DNA from: Proales similis
Taxonomy: Eukaryota > Rotifera > Eurotatoria > Ploima > Proalidae
NCBI GenBank assembly: GCA_019059635.1
Contig: JAGVRJ010000006.1
Span: forward strand, 930,001 to 994,000
Reading direction: 5' to 3'
Length of the DNA: 64,000 nucleotides
Positions 8,075-19,246 of this stretch are shown in pieces. Below the pieces are notes generated by a model. The model saw nothing but the letters and a program-made list of their open reading frames with translations, did not search any database and was not told the DNA's origin. The position numbers and the translations under genes are program-made. Position 1 is the first letter of the stretch. Every line of letters starts with the position of its first letter.

Positions 8075-10849
8075 ATGAGCACTCAGCGACGGTTAACAGC
8101 AACCACGCAAACATATGCGGGTCTGGAAAAGAGACTAAAGTCGCGAGTTAGACGTCTACTGGGCGCCGATTTGAAGGATGACGGCCGTTTCCGTCAATCG
8201 GCTCATCAGACAAGCCTTGAGCTCAAACACTCGCAGTTGACTGTAACCCATTCGGGCAAAGTTGAATCAGAAAACAAAGGCGATTTGCTCAAGCGACTTG
8301 AGCCTCACTCGCAAATAGTCAAAAACAGCGACCATTTGGTCATATCAAACTTGAACTTGTCCGACTTGCCGGACAATTGGAAATATGCTCATTGGTCCGA
8401 ATCGGATAGTTTCTACTCGAGCGCCGCCATTCGAACCCCTATCAGCCAAAGTAAGTCGGCAAGCCATTTCTCCAACAACAGTTTTCATTTAAAAACGAGT
8501 TCATTCGAATGAGCAGGAACGGACGACGAGCGAATATCGCATCGCAGTGGCTCTTCTGGGGTCGAAATGGCATCCAAACTTGGCACCAACGAGTCGAGCA
8601 TGACGCCAGACTTGCAAGTAGCCAAGAGTGCAGGCAATCCAACTTCGGCTCCGACCCTTAGCGGCGCCGCTTTTCCTCGGGCAAAAGCATTTTTCGCGCA
8701 CAAAGTCAGAATAGTGATTGCTCTAAACAACCTGCTGAAATTCGCTCTGCGCAAAGTCAAGTAGGTGCCTAATTGCTGTTACGCATTTGAAGAAGAAGAA
8801 TGGCGCCGAACAAAACAAAAAAAAAAAATGAAATTAAATGAAAGAGAATGCACTCTGGTAGATTAAAGCGCAATCAGAGCCGGCCGGTTTGCTTCTGTCT
8901 TCTTAAATGTTGAGCCCTGTTCGAGCCAAGTGGCTGTTTATAATTAAAAAGCGAGCAAACGAGCAAGTTGAATTCAACTCGCTCGCTGCTTTAGGAAAAC
9001 AACAGCTCAAGTCGAGCAATTTAATTAAAAGACTTTTTCGCATTTTCAAGTTGCAATCGACGCCGGCTAGATAGACGCAGCATGCTGAAAGAAATAGACA
9101 ACGTGGCCAAGGTGATGCGGCCATCGCTCTCGCCCAACACCCAGCAGAAGCTGTTCAACAGAGACATGTACAAGGCAAAGCGAGAGGTGCCGCTTTTCTT
9201 TACGCTGCTTTCTGCGCTAGTTTGCTGAATCTGAGCGCTTCTCTCGCCTAGACTGAGCTCAGTCAAGAGGTGCAAATGATCTTGAGCTTGCCACCGGACA
9301 AACGAGACGACGAGCAAATTCAAACGGTCTGCTTTCCTGATCTCGACCGGAATGCGAATAATTTCCTATAAAAGCACTGCAGGTCCACGTGGCACTGGCC
9401 AAACTCAAATCGTTCGCCGACTACCCGCTCAACATGCAGAGAAAAATCTGCCGTTCGGCTTTCTATCAGAAGTAATCCAATCGAGTGAGCGTTTGAATGT
9501 AAAATTGAATTATTGCCAACTGAAACCAGAGTGACTGAGAACCGCGTGATCATCAGACAAGGTCAAACGGCCGACTGCTTTTACATAGTGATCAAAGGCA
9601 AAGCAGTGGTGAGCGTAATGGACAAAGACGCCTCGGGTGAGATCAAGAGTCGAGTAGTGGGCTCGAAGAGCGACGGCGAAGCATTCGGAGTTGGTTCATT
9701 TTTCGTTGATCAAAATCAAATTATTTGTTTCATTAGCCGTGCGTTCAACTTTGAAGGAGCTCGCGTTCTTGTACAACACAACTCGCACGGCGACAGTGAC
9801 CGCGTTCACAAACATGGAGCTTCTGTCGATCAGTCGTGGCGACTTTTACGAGATATTCATGTCGAACAAGGGCGAAGAGCCGGAGCACGTCAACTTTCTC
9901 CGTTCTCTGCCCTACTTTGCCAACTGGCCGGTAGACAAATTCGTCGAGCACCCGTCCGCTTGTGTGTTCCATTTTTACAAGTTGGCATTTTTTCGATCGA
10001 TTTCCATCTCGTTCGTTATTGAGCCCGTGGTTTTTGAATAGGCGCGGCGACGTGATTGTCAAAAATAGCCGAGTTTGCCATCATATCTACATAGTTAAGA
10101 GCGTAAGGCAAGCAACTAAGCTTCTTGTGAACGCTGCCAATTAAAGACTTGACTGCACAGGGGTCTTGTCACGTTCTCAAAAGAGTGAGGCAGATGAAAA
10201 AGAAGCGCCTGTTCACCGCCGAATTTCGCGTTGATAAAGAAGTTCTAATGCTCGATCGAGCGGGTAAGATTTTTCACAAGCGTCGAATTGAACCAACTCA
10301 AGACGGCCTTGAAGAATCGAAAATCGAGAGCGGAAAAACAAGCCACAAGCAACGGCTGATACCGGTAAACTGGGCGCTTGCCTGACCAATAATTTCATGT
10401 TTGAATTTCAAAAAACAGTGCCCACAGACCAGAAATGAACAAGTCCAGCATGAACTAGAGCCCGAATCAAAGTCGGTGTTTTTGCAGATTCAAGTGCTTA
10501 AAAAAGGCGACGTATTTGTGAGTTGTCGAATTTTGTATAAAATTGAGTTTCAACAGAACCGTTTGTGACCGTTTGCGGACAGGGTGTGAATTTGCTGCCG
10601 CTCAGTGAGAATCAGAGCGATTTTACAAATCCCGAAGTGGCGCTTGTTAGCAATGGCGCCGAGATTGTTCTGATCCAGATGGACTTTTTCATGCAGCATG
10701 CGAGCGAGAGCCTTCTCAGACAACTGAGGCGAACTGTTCAGCCCTATCCGTGCGAAGAGTTGATGCAGCAACGCTTGAAAGACGCGCTCGAGTGGAACGA
10801 TTACAAAAAATTCGTCCTCTCCGATTTGTACAGTCGCAAGCAAAAGTGA
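8075..10849 (+). CDS. CNBD2: Cyclic nucleotide-binding domain protein, CNBD2-like
   Basis: Multi-exon gene. Exon 1 is 8075..8450 and exon 2 runs 8517..about 8757. Later exons cover about 9070-9190, 9252-9330, 9382-9475, 9530-9690, 9738-9985, 10040-10100, 10160-10370, 10420-10515 and 10565..10849. CNBD2 is a testis/sperm protein binding cAMP through a CNB fold. Diagnostic pieces are EVQMILSLPPDKRDDEQIQT, LKSFADYPLNMQRKICR, ENRVIIRQGQTADCFYIVIKG and the phosphate-binding cassette KELAFLYNTTRTATVTA. The Arg-Thr-Ala core of that cassette is intact, so nucleotide binding is plausible. The last exon (LALVSNGAEIVLIQ-type region to FVLSDLYSRKQK) aligns with the human C-terminus as I recall it. The N-terminal 140 residues are Ser-rich and lineage-specific. 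The 300-bp gap after exon 2 may hide another exon. AATAAA lies at 10991-10996. Confidence 0.82.
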
Positions 10850-10990
10850 TCTTTGATCCTTACTGTTTATCTCTTTCCTATTTCTTGTTTTAAAATGCTC
10901 ATCGATTCTTCGACGCTCTAAAATCCGATCGGAACGGCTTTGACTTAAGCCGATTCGTTTTTCCATGTCCGACTTGCATCTCGAGAGACG

Positions 10991-11032
10991 AATAAAATTA
11001 AGAAACGTACGTTTTGCTGATTTTTTTTTATT
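10991..11032. terminator. Interlocked polyadenylation signals of convergent genes
   Basis: AATAAA on + at 10991-10996 (for CNBD2) and AATAAA on - at 11032-11027 (for RPL23) lie 30 bp apart. The two transcripts therefore end within tens of bases of each other or overlap slightly. Confidence 0.55.
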
Positions 11033-11068
11033 TATCCACGGCCAATGTACAGCGACGAAGAAGCGCGT

Positions 11069-11630
11069 CTAAACCACACATTGAGCAGAGGAAGCGATCT
11101 TGGGCCAAAGGTCAGCGCACTCCTTGGCAACTGGGCCAGTGATGGCCGAGCCTTTCATTTCACCCTTTGGGTTCACTATAACGCCGGCGTTGTCCTCAAA
11201 GTATAAAAAAGTGCCGTCCTTTCTTCTAAACGACTTGCGTTGCCGGACAACTACAGCTGGCATGACTAGCAGACGAAACAAGAACAAGTAGAGTCGATCA
11301 GTCTGATTTACTTGTTCAAAAAGGGGTCAGAGTTGTTGACTTACTCTTCTTGCGGAGATCGGGCTTGCCCTTCTTGACGGTGGCCATGACCATGTCGCCA
11401 GCGCAGGCCGAAGGCAATCGGTTCAAACGAGCTCCGAAGCCCTTGACAGAGATGATGTAAAGGTTCTTGGCGCCCGAGTTGTCAGCGCAGTTGATCACTG
11501 CTCCGACCGGCAGACCGAGCGACATTCTGAACTTTCCACCACCAACGCCTCCTCTTCCTTGGGGCAGCGAATGATAAGAATGAACGCTCAAGGCCGATTA
11601 AATCGGATTTAACTCACCTCTCTTGGACAT
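11069..11630 (-). CDS. RPL23: 60S ribosomal protein uL14 (RPL23)
   Basis: Three exons: complement(11069..11265, 11345..11557, 11618..11630). The first coding exon is only 13 bases (ATG plus SKR and one base). The join gives exactly 140 residues, the normal eukaryotic length. The protein is almost invariant: [77 protein letters not shown]. uL14 sits on the 60S subunit interface, contacts the 40S and is the docking site of eIF6. Introns are 60-79 bp. Odd points are FGARLNR where many animals have IKGRLNR, and a C-terminus ending SAQCVV instead of NAGSIA. The splice after RKK gives an Ile-Met pair. Confidence 0.97.
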
Positions 11631-12259
11631 TTTTCTATTTTACTCGGCAGCTTCTTTTGCTTATTAGCTTGTGAAGTGTGAATGGTTTGTTGCGAGTTGC
11701 GCGTGCGAGACTCGGTCCCCTCTCCGCATGTGCATACGTTCGACGGCGGTGTACGTATGTGCTTTGGCTAGAGTGGCGATGAGCTCGAATTTGGGTTGAA
11801 CGCAACCAAAAGGCGGTCAACAGTAAATTTTTGAAACTGACTTGGCATCCTTCCGTCGGCCAATGCTCAAGCTAAACGTTAATTAGTCAAACGACGCTCT
11901 TAAACTAATCAGTGGCGCCCTAAAATCACCAACAGCCGTTCATCGTTTCTGTTCCTATTTGTCCCAAGTTCACCCCGAAATTCATTTTAGTTTATCTTTA
12001 AAGCCGATAGCCGAAACAGAATAAATCTGAAATATCGCCTCAGTTTTATTATTCGGATGCCCATTTTGGCCGTAGAGAGAGAGGAAGGATGGGCAGGAAA
12101 GTGAGTTTGAAGTTGAAGCGGTTTTGGTTAAGTTGGCAGAGACATTTAAAAAGAGCAAACTTGAGACAGGATGCAGGAGAGAGGGAGAAATGGAGAATTT
12201 TTTCAAATAGAAAATGAAATTTGCATAAAAAAAGCAAGAGAAAAGGCATATTGTCAGAG
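11631..12259. other. Divergent promoter region RPL23 / CAMLG homologue
   Basis: About 630 bp between divergent starts. It contains purine-rich GAGAGAGAGGAAGGATGGG on the + strand near 12076 and otherwise no gene-like frame. Confidence 0.5.
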
Positions 12260-13062
12260 ATGAGTCTTAGCGCAGCCGAACTCCGGCGTCAGAAAATCCT
12301 CAGAAACGGACAAAGACGACTGGATCTTCTAATCGGTTACCAACACTGACCTACTAGCACAGTCACAGCTTGAGTAAATTCGATCTATTCGCAGGTATCA
12401 AAAACAACGAGACGAGCACAGTTGAGCAAGTTTCAAATCAGATTATCGAAGACGAGGCGAATTTAGTCAAGAGCAACGACCAGGCAGCACCAGCTCAAAC
12501 TCAGATCAATCAGGTCAACACATCCTCGAGCACCTCTGAGCGAGTGTCGACTCAGACAACGGTCAACCGCCAAGCAGAAGAGAAGGCTGACAGAAAAGAG
12601 ATCCAACTCAGACAAGTGATAAGGTTCGTCAGCTTGTTTGTGGCGTCTCTAGTCACTGTTGTTCTGGTCGCCATTGACCATTCAGATTGGATATTTCATG
12701 TAAATTAGCCGTTCAACATTTGAGCCGTTCGAATTTCTAAAGCTTTTCGATTTAGAATGCGTTCGTGCCTTTCTTGAGCTTGGAGATTGCCAGGCTTAGC
12801 GCCGACCTTTGGCAGAAAGATGTAAATTCCTCGCCATTGAGATGAATCCGGCCCTGTTAATCTACTTTGAGGTTAGGAGTCAAATAGACAGTCGCCGATC
12901 GAGCCCATGGTGGCGCTGCTCAGCTTTTTCGGCATCTCGGCCTCTTCAGTGCGCCAGCTGAGACGAACGCTTCAGCTTGTCACTCTCCTGATCGACGATT
13001 TCTTCATCTATTTGATTTTCTTTCTCATTCTCAACGTTGGCGTCACTTTTCTCGCTTATTAA
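12260..13062 (+). CDS. CAMLG: CAMLG/GET2-type receptor subunit for tail-anchored protein insertion
   Basis: Four exons: 12260..12335, 12395..12699, 12756..12821, 12877..13062, giving 210 residues. The N-terminus SAAELRRQKILRNGQRRLDLLIG matches the conserved [20 protein letters not shown] segment that captures the GET3 ATPase. Then comes a polar Ser/Gln-rich linker and three hydrophobic stretches: RFVSLFVASLVTVVLVAID, AFVPFLSLEIARLSADLW and DDFFIYLIFFLILNVGVTFL. With GET1/WRB this protein forms the ER insertase for tail-anchored proteins. It is shorter than human CAMLG (296) because the linker is short. The start was chosen because the motif lies directly behind this ATG; the longer open frame starting at 12370 lacks it. 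Confidence 0.85.
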
Positions 13063-13260
13063 CTTTTGAAACTCTTATTCACAAACAATGGAACAACTTG
13101 AATGCTTGACTCGTCTCGGGTGATTTCATCACGCACATAGACACGCATTTCTGCGATTTACATGATTGCAAATGTTTATTCGTAGTCATCGAATGAATGA
13201 ACAAATAGAGCGTAGATCGATATGTCCAACACTAGTTTGCTTAACAAGCAACGATTCAGT

Positions 13261-14900
13261 TCAGCTTGAGTTGCGACCTCTGAGTCGCTTGAGAATGTTT
13301 GTCTGATTGAGAGCCGCTCTTCGTCGACGGTCCTTGCATTGCAATAAAAAATAAGACATGTGCGAACAAAAGGAGAATGCAGCGCATCTTACCATCGAGC
13401 TGAGTGCTGGCGAGACGCTCACGTCAAATATGTCGGACATTCGCTTGACGCCCGCGCTGGCCTCTCCAGGGCTGAGCAAGCTGCTCCCGCTGCCTCTGAT
13501 CGGCTCAAACAGACTCGGGTCAATGTTTTTCTCTGCCAATATCGGCTCGAATTGATGCTTGATAGTTTGCAATTCGTATTCACAGTTGGTCAACGCTTGC
13601 TGGAGTTCATAAAGCAGCACAATGTCCGATCTGAGTTGATTAAACTGCTCGCAGATGCTCTCGGTGGCGATCGGTCTTTGCTCAAGCTGCATTTCGTCCA
13701 GCACTTGTTCAATTGCTTTCGTCTTCTTCAAGCCGACCGACTGGGGCAGTTTCATCTGTTTTTCGCATTTTGTCAACAGAAATGCGCTAAAACTAGGCGA
13801 ATGAGGCAATTTACCTTGTAGCTTCGCAGTGAGACTCCGGCTACTTTGCTGTCGACGAAACGTATTCCGGTCGTGTCGAGTGAAGCCTTGGCCGATCCGT
13901 TCTGCGGCTGCTGAGCTGGTTGCTGCTGCTGCTTCTTTGTAGATGGCGTGGAGCCGGTCGAAAGGCGAGAATCGACGCTCGACGTTGCCTGAGAAGTTGT
14001 CGGCGATTTGCTCGCCTTGGCACCTTCGCCCAGCTTTCGTTTGAGCTTTTTGCTGCTGGACAAGCTCGGCTGTGCAGATCGGCTTTTGCTTTCGAGATCG
14101 ACCACGGCGCTGAGCAGCTTGTTCACGTCTTGACGGCGCCGCTCTCTTTCGCGTTTGCGCATCTCGATCTTTTTTAGCTCTTCGATTAGATATTGCTCTT
14201 CGTCTATTTGCTCCTTGCTCCTGTTGAACAGCTTTTCGAGCTGCTCTCGTCGCCGCTGCTCATGTTCCATGTCGAAGACGTAAATTTGCGACTCGTCGGC
14301 TGCTTGGCCTCTGAGGCGCTGAAGCACGCCGTTCACCCGGTAGAAGCGCTCTTTAATCTCGTCCAGATTGCGCGCTTTGAAACGCGCCGTGTCCCAGCGG
14401 TCTTGAATTATGAAAAAGCGCAAGTCGAACTTTTCGCACAGCTCGAACAAGTGGTCGGTTTCCACTTTTGACCAGTTGTCGTCGCTCAGGTGCTGGTTGT
14501 ATTCGGCGTCTGTGTAGCGTGAGATGGACACTTTTTTGTTGTATTTGGCGAACGGATACTCGCTGGTGTCGTTCACGCACCGCCAGTGATGGAACTGAGC
14601 CGAATCAGAGCGGGCCGGATTGACAAACGGAGTCCAGTGCCACTTTCTGACGCCTTGCCGCAGCTTGGCCCGCTCCATCTTGTAGGGCTTCGGCTCGTCG
14701 GACGGAAGCAGGGGAGCCTGCTCGGCGCTGCCATCTTCTTTGTAAATAAGGCCCCAGACCTCGCGATGTACACCTTGTGGTCGTTTGGTTGCCTCCGTGC
14801 TTTTCTTGTTTTTCTTTTTCTTGTTGCCCGCCGCCTTTTTCAGCGATGCATCGGCCGCCGCGTTCAGACCAAGAATGTCACGAACGTCGCCCGATATCAT
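13261..14900 (-). CDS. DMAP1: DNA methyltransferase 1-associated protein 1 (SWR1/NuA4 subunit)
   Basis: Three exons: complement(13261..13332, 13393..13755, 13815..14900), 506 residues. DMAP1 (yeast Swc4/Eaf2) is a shared subunit of the TIP60/NuA4 and SRCAP complexes. Matches are MISGDVRDILGL at the start, PQGVHREVWGLIYKEDG, FVNPARSDSAQFHHWR and the SANT-type segment SDDNWSKVETDHLFELCEKF. Also present are EQLEKLFNRSKEQIDEEQYL and, after the first intron, MKLPQSVGLKKTKAIEQVL and LRSDIVLLYELQQALTNCEY. The basic K-rich run GNKKKKNKKS near residue 27 is probably a nuclear localisation signal. The end is the short basic exon DRRRRAALNQTNILKRLRG. Length is close to human (467). Confidence 0.95.
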
Positions 14901-15315
14901 TTTTCGCAGCAATCAACTCTCAAAACAGCCTGATCTCATACGCTCACCGGACAAGTCCATATTTCCGATCTTACATTTCAAAACAAACTTGACATTGGGT
15001 TAACCGACCGCGCGGGTTGCGGGTTTTCTGATTCCGATCGCTACTCTCAGCAAAGAGATTAGAGTCACAAATTTTGGCGTCCTCTCGAATGCTTATTTTG
15101 GCATCTGGTCTGAATTGTAGTTTATCAAATTTGGCCACTTGTCAAGCGGTGCGTTTATGGCTTTAAAAAGACAAATGATCGGACGACGCCCTTTTCAGTA
15201 CAACACTTTGAGTTGAAATTTGATGCACGAATACGCATAGAACCTAAATGCTGATGTGTCGCATTGATGAGAGCCTTTTAAGTTCGGTGTCGCCTTTAAG
15301 TCTAGATCGCACGCA
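14901..15315. other. Divergent promoter region DMAP1 / TMED
   Basis: 415 bp between divergent start codons with no coding signal. It must carry both promoters. Confidence 0.5.
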
Positions 15316-16108
15316 ATGAAGTCCTCTTTTGCCTCGGTTTTCCTGGCCACTCTTCTGGCGCTCATTCAGCTCGGAGCAGTTCACTCTCTCTACTTTCACA
15401 TCAAAGAGACGGAACGCAAATGCTTCATCGAGGAGGTGCCCGACGAAACTCTCGTGCTGGGCAAGTACAAAGTGGAGATATTTGACCGCAACACCAACTC
15501 GTACCAGCCGACGCCTCATGGCATTGGAATGCACGTTGAAGTCAAAGACCCCGACCAGAAAGTGATCCTCTCCAAGGTAACCTTCCGATTTCACTTGCCA
15601 GAGCCATAATTACAAGAGACGTTTGTGCGCACAGCTCTACAGCACTGAGGGCCGCTTCTCGTTCACTTCTCACACACCGGGCGAGCATTTCATTTGTCTG
15701 TACTCGAACTCGAGCGCTTGGTTTGGCGGCGGCAGCCTGCGAGTGCACCTGAGCATCGAAGTTGGCGAGCACGCAGTCGACTACAATCAGCTGGCCGGCA
15801 AAGAAAAGCTCACCGAACTGCAGCTACGCATTCGACAACTGCTCGATCAAGTGGATCAGATTAGCAAAGAGCAGAACTACCAGCGAGTAGGTTTCCACGT
15901 GCCCGAAATGTGTGCGGTCTGTTGAATTAAATTTCTCTTTGCATCGTCGTCTCTCTAGTATCGAGAGGAGCGTTTCCGCGCCACAAGCGAGTCGACCAAT
16001 CAGCGCGTGTTCTGGTGGTCAGTCGCTCAGCTCACCGTCCTGGTCCTCACCGGCTTGTGGCAGATGCAGCATTTGAAAAAATTCTTCCAGGCCAAGAAGC
16101 TCGTCTAA
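15316..16108 (+). CDS. TMED9: p24-family cargo receptor, TMED4/TMED9 (alpha) type
   Basis: Three exons: 15316..15576, 15635..15886, 15959..16108, giving 220 residues. p24 proteins cycle between ER and Golgi in COPII/COPI vesicles and select cargo such as GPI-anchored proteins. A signal peptide (about 1-24) is followed by the GOLD domain, opening [19 protein letters not shown] with the first of two conserved Cys; the second is in [11 protein letters not shown] coiled coil ([18 protein letters not shown]) leads to a single membrane helix ([16 protein letters not shown]). The cytosolic tail ends FFQAKKLV, a KKxx COPI/ER-retrieval signal identical in type to TMED9. Gene model, length and domain order are all canonical. 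Polyadenylation signal at 16252-16257. Confidence 0.95.
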
Positions 16109-16251
16109 TTTCTCACACATCAGTCTTGACAAACGTACAAAGGTTGCTGCTCCACACGCACATTCACTGTTTGCCAATTCCCGACCATGTTAATCGCAAT
16201 CGGCCCTTTCATTCGTTGCCCAAAATATTAAAACGAGAAATAGATTTATTA

Positions 16252-16257
16252 AATAAA
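16252..16257 (+). terminator. Polyadenylation signal AATAAA of the TMED gene
   Basis: AATAAA lies 144 bp after the TMED stop, and a run of A follows directly. Confidence 0.5.
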
Positions 16258-16309
16258 AAAAAATGCCAAGCGCCGAAGCGAACCCCGGAAACGTTTTCTT
16301 ATTAAACGC

Positions 16310-16330
16310 CTAGCAGCAGCAGCAGCAGCG
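16310..16330. repeat. Short AGC/CAG trinucleotide repeat
   Basis: About six to seven AGC units between the TMED 3' end and the thioredoxin gene. Non-coding. Confidence 0.7.
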
Positions 16331-16384
16331 ACCTTAACCAATTTGAAGCGAATCTAATAAACACAAATTCGATTAGGCCTATAA

Positions 16385-16762
16385 ATGAACGAAGGCTGTG
16401 CGCTGGCCTGTCTGTGCGAACACACATTAGAGATGGTGGTTCAAATAGTCGATCGAAACGATTTCAATTATTTCCAACGCCTCATTTCGAGCAGCCGATA
16501 CAAGGCTTGCATGGTGATGTTCTCGAGTCCGAGCTGCGGGCCTTGTCAACAAATCTATCCCAAATTCGAACAGCTCTCTCAGGCCCGGCCCGACATTCGC
16601 TTCGTCAAGGTCGACTGCTCTAGAGCGCCTTATCTAAGCTACATGATGCGCGTTCCCGGCTTGCCGACATTCATCTTGTTCAAGAACGGACGCCAGATGA
16701 GCTCGTTCACCGGCGCCGACTACAACCGGCTCGAGCATTCTCTGCAGGCCATCGCAGAATAA
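16385..16762 (+). CDS. Thioredoxin
   Basis: Single exon, 125 residues from the first ATG. The active site SCGPCQQI (CGPC) and the cis-proline loop PGLPTFILF are intact, as are FVKVDC and the FTGAD region near the C-terminus. It should reduce protein disulfides with electrons from thioredoxin reductase. The first 16 residues (MNEGCALACLCEHTLE) are unusual and Cys-rich. A start at the second ATG (16433, MVVQIVDRNDFNYF) would give a 109-residue protein with a textbook thioredoxin N-terminus, and I think it at least as likely. The gene stands alone between TMED and an LRR-like gene. Confidence 0.9.
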   Translation: MNEGCALACLCEHTLEMVVQIVDRNDFNYFQRLISSSRYKACMVMFSSPSCGPCQQIYPKFEQLSQARPDIRFVKVDCSRAPYLSYMMRVPGLPTFILFKNGRQMSSFTGADYNRLEHSLQAIAE

Positions 16763-17303
16763 ACCCACGACGGCCAACGGTTCGCTCCAAACTGGCTTCA
16801 ATCAAATCAAAGCTCTGCATTCTTTGGTAAAATAAAGAAAAAAAAAGAACAAGAGAAGGACAGTGATTGCTAATTGACCTCGGCGGATTTGAGTTGAACG
16901 GATTTGAGATTGCGTTTGACATGGATGATGACAGGTGATTAGATTTGCTGGACAGATTATCTTAATTTTCTAAAGCTAAGCGTCTTTGTCCTCCTTTTCA
17001 TTTGAAATCAACGGGCATGACGCGTGACTTGGCGTAAGGCGCTTGTCCCTCGACTCGTCCAAGAGCGCATTGAAATTGGAGAAAGGCAAGAGGGGAGTGA
17101 CAGCGAGAGAGAGAGAGGGAGGGGAAGAAGACAGACAACGAGCGATTAAGAACGTCTCTTACGATTGCATCACTAGAGTTTAAGCATTTGAAGCGTTTTA
17201 TACGTAAAGTACGCCCAGGCATGAGCTGGACAATTAAATTCAGCAAAATGACAAAAAAGTCAATCCGACCGAGCGACCATTTTTTGAATATTTGACGCTG
17301 CCG
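16763..17303. other. Intergenic region, thioredoxin to LRR-like gene
   Basis: About 540 bp with an AATAAA near 16831 and a GAGAGAGAGAGGGAGGGG purine tract at about 17105-17122. No gene seen. Confidence 0.5.
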
Positions 17304-18641
17304 ATGGGTGCGAGAGCGGACGAGTCCAACCAAATGAAAACCGAAACGGCCAATCAGAGTCAAATGGCGCTCTTATTCTTGATTGTCGCATTTGCCTGCG
17401 TCGGTGCGCAGTCGGCTATTGATTGTCCTCCTTCTTTTTGCCAGTGTGTCGACAGCAAGTTGATTCGCTGCCACAATTTTCAAAATCTATCTCAGCTCAA
17501 GTTCGCCCTGATAAACACAAGTGTTGACGAGCTCATTCTAAAACCGAGCGCGCCCATCTTACTCGATCAACAACAGCTCGATCTGGGCCAGCTGAAAATA
17601 CGCAAAAGAGTCACGCTGCAAAAGTTTTCCGGCTTCGGACTTAACGCCGATCTGTTCGGTGAGCACAATCTTGCTGGCAGAGTTGAACTTCGATTGGATG
17701 AGTCGGAGCTGGAATTCTTCTCCGACCGAGGCCAACAGCTCGACTGTGACAATTCAGCAGATCGACTCAATGAATATCGCAGCTTCCTGGCCGCTTTTGG
17801 CTCGCTGCATTTGGGCGCCAGTGTCAAGTACAAGTCGGCAGTCTGCTGGAAGCTTTTCAAGGACGTTAACTACGATTTGCTTACAATCATGGGCTTGAAA
17901 GATTCAAACACAATTCGCTTCTTGACTGCGTCTGCAACTGAGGAGCTAAACTGCTCGATCAGGTCGCTTTCGCTTTTGCAAATTCAACTCGCCAGCTTAG
18001 ACCGTCGACTGCTTGCTGAGAGCGTGTTCAAGCAAACCTGGAATCTCTTTGTTTATGGCACACTGCAAAGCATTGAGACGCACGTATTCTCTCGTCTCCT
18101 ACAGCTGAAAACGATTACGCTCGATTTGCTTAATTTCGAATCTTTCATCAACCTGAACGACCACCAATGGATGCAGTTCATTCATCAGACGCCGGACGGG
18201 AGCCCAAAGCATTCTTTGAATCCGAACGTCTACTCGCTCAATTTGGTCGACAGAAGGCAAACGTTTGAGTTCAGCGAGAGCGATTTCTGTGCATTCAGAC
18301 ACCTTGCCAGACCGCAGATTCACGTGTCCATCAAGCCATTGCAGAAAAATTTGAACTGTAGCTGCACTTTGATTTGGCTTTTGTCACCGCCCTCTTCGAC
18401 TCGCCTGTCGGGCTCAAGAGGCGCTCGACTTGGCAACGGCTGCATGGAACCGTGCGATTTCGATAATCTTCTGTCGAACTGTGAGCAAAGGAAAGAGTTG
18501 AAGCGACCAGCAGAGAGCAGCTCGGAGGCGGTCGATCTCGACCCGGCCAGCAAAGTTCGCATTGTGACCGCAGTCGTCAGTGCTTGCGGATTTCTCTCAA
18601 TCAGTCTCATACTTGGCGTCATCATGTACTATTTCGGCTGA
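17304..18641 (+). CDS. LRR-like single-pass membrane protein
   Basis: Single exon, up to 445 residues. A signal peptide (MALLFLIVAFACVGAQSA) is followed by an N-flanking cysteine cluster CPPSFCQCVDSKLIRC, typical of the LRRNT caps of extracellular leucine-rich repeat proteins. The middle has loosely spaced Leu-rich segments but no clean 24-residue repeats. A C-cap-like CSCTLIWLL...C...CDFDNLLSNC and a final membrane helix (VSACGFLSISLILGVIMYYF) leave almost no cytosolic tail. By layout it could be an adhesion molecule or co-receptor of the slitrk/LRRC type. No ortholog is recognised and the repeats are very divergent. Three in-frame ATGs (17304, 17334, 17364) precede the signal peptide; 17334 or 17364 would give a better-placed signal sequence. 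Confidence 0.75.
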   Translation: MGARADESNQMKTETANQSQMALLFLIVAFACVGAQSAIDCPPSFCQCVDSKLIRCHNFQNLSQLKFALINTSVDELILKPSAPILLDQQQLDLGQLKIRKRVTLQKFSGFGLNADLFGEHNLAGRVELRLDESELEFFSDRGQQLDCDNSADRLNEYRSFLAAFGSLHLGASVKYKSAVCWKLFKDVNYDLLTIMGLKDSNTIRFLTASATEELNCSIRSLSLLQIQLASLDRRLLAESVFKQTWNLFVYGTLQSIETHVFSRLLQLKTITLDLLNFESFINLNDHQWMQFIHQTPDGSPKHSLNPNVYSLNLVDRRQTFEFSESDFCAFRHLARPQIHVSIKPLQKNLNCSCTLIWLLSPPSSTRLSGSRGARLGNGCMEPCDFDNLLSNCEQRKELKRPAESSSEAVDLDPASKVRIVTAVVSACGFLSISLILGVIMYYFG

Positions 18642-19246
18642 GATTCACTTTATTCAGCTCGATTGCGTTGTTTAAAATAAAGCTTTGATCCATCCCAACT
18701 GCTCGTCGACAAACTGAAAAATTCGTCTCTTGGTCAATCGGGCTAAAACCCGGCCCATTAGCTTCAGTTGACCAAACGTTTGAATATAGTTGACTTAAAA
18801 CCGAAATTCGAGCACTAATCTGATATTCTGAAATTCTGAGCACTAATAACTAACGAAACGCGAATTGACTATTGACTCTTTGTTTATTCGCCTGCTTCCC
18901 TGGCTACTAATTGACTAATTAGATCTTCTCCGGCGTTTTTCTCTCTTCCACCAAAGTGAGCGCAGTGCTCGAGCTGGCAACGAGAATGGTTGGTTGTTTT
19001 GCTACCTATTAAGCTTATTTCTTCATATCCAACTGCGACTGAACTTCTCAGAGAGCACTTCTGACAGCTTTTGCTGGAAAATCGTAAGCCCCGTAGACAT
19101 TAAGAGAAAAGAAATTTGGCGCCAGCCTTCTTCTAGTCAGTTTTCACAACTGAGAAAACGTCTTGTATAGATTACGATTACGAGTATAATCGATTTGCAA
19201 GTTGAGTTGAGCTCACAGATTTGAAAATAGTCAAAATAAAAAGCAA
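18642..19246. other. Intergenic region, LRR-like gene to glycosyltransferase-like gene
   Basis: Contains an AATAAA at about 18676 serving the upstream gene. The rest is unremarkable AT-rich sequence. Confidence 0.5.

Noticed and set aside
18622-19246. Possible transposon or integrated viral sequence in the larger gaps
   Set aside because: No transposase, reverse transcriptase or terminal repeats were seen in any intergenic stretch of the window.
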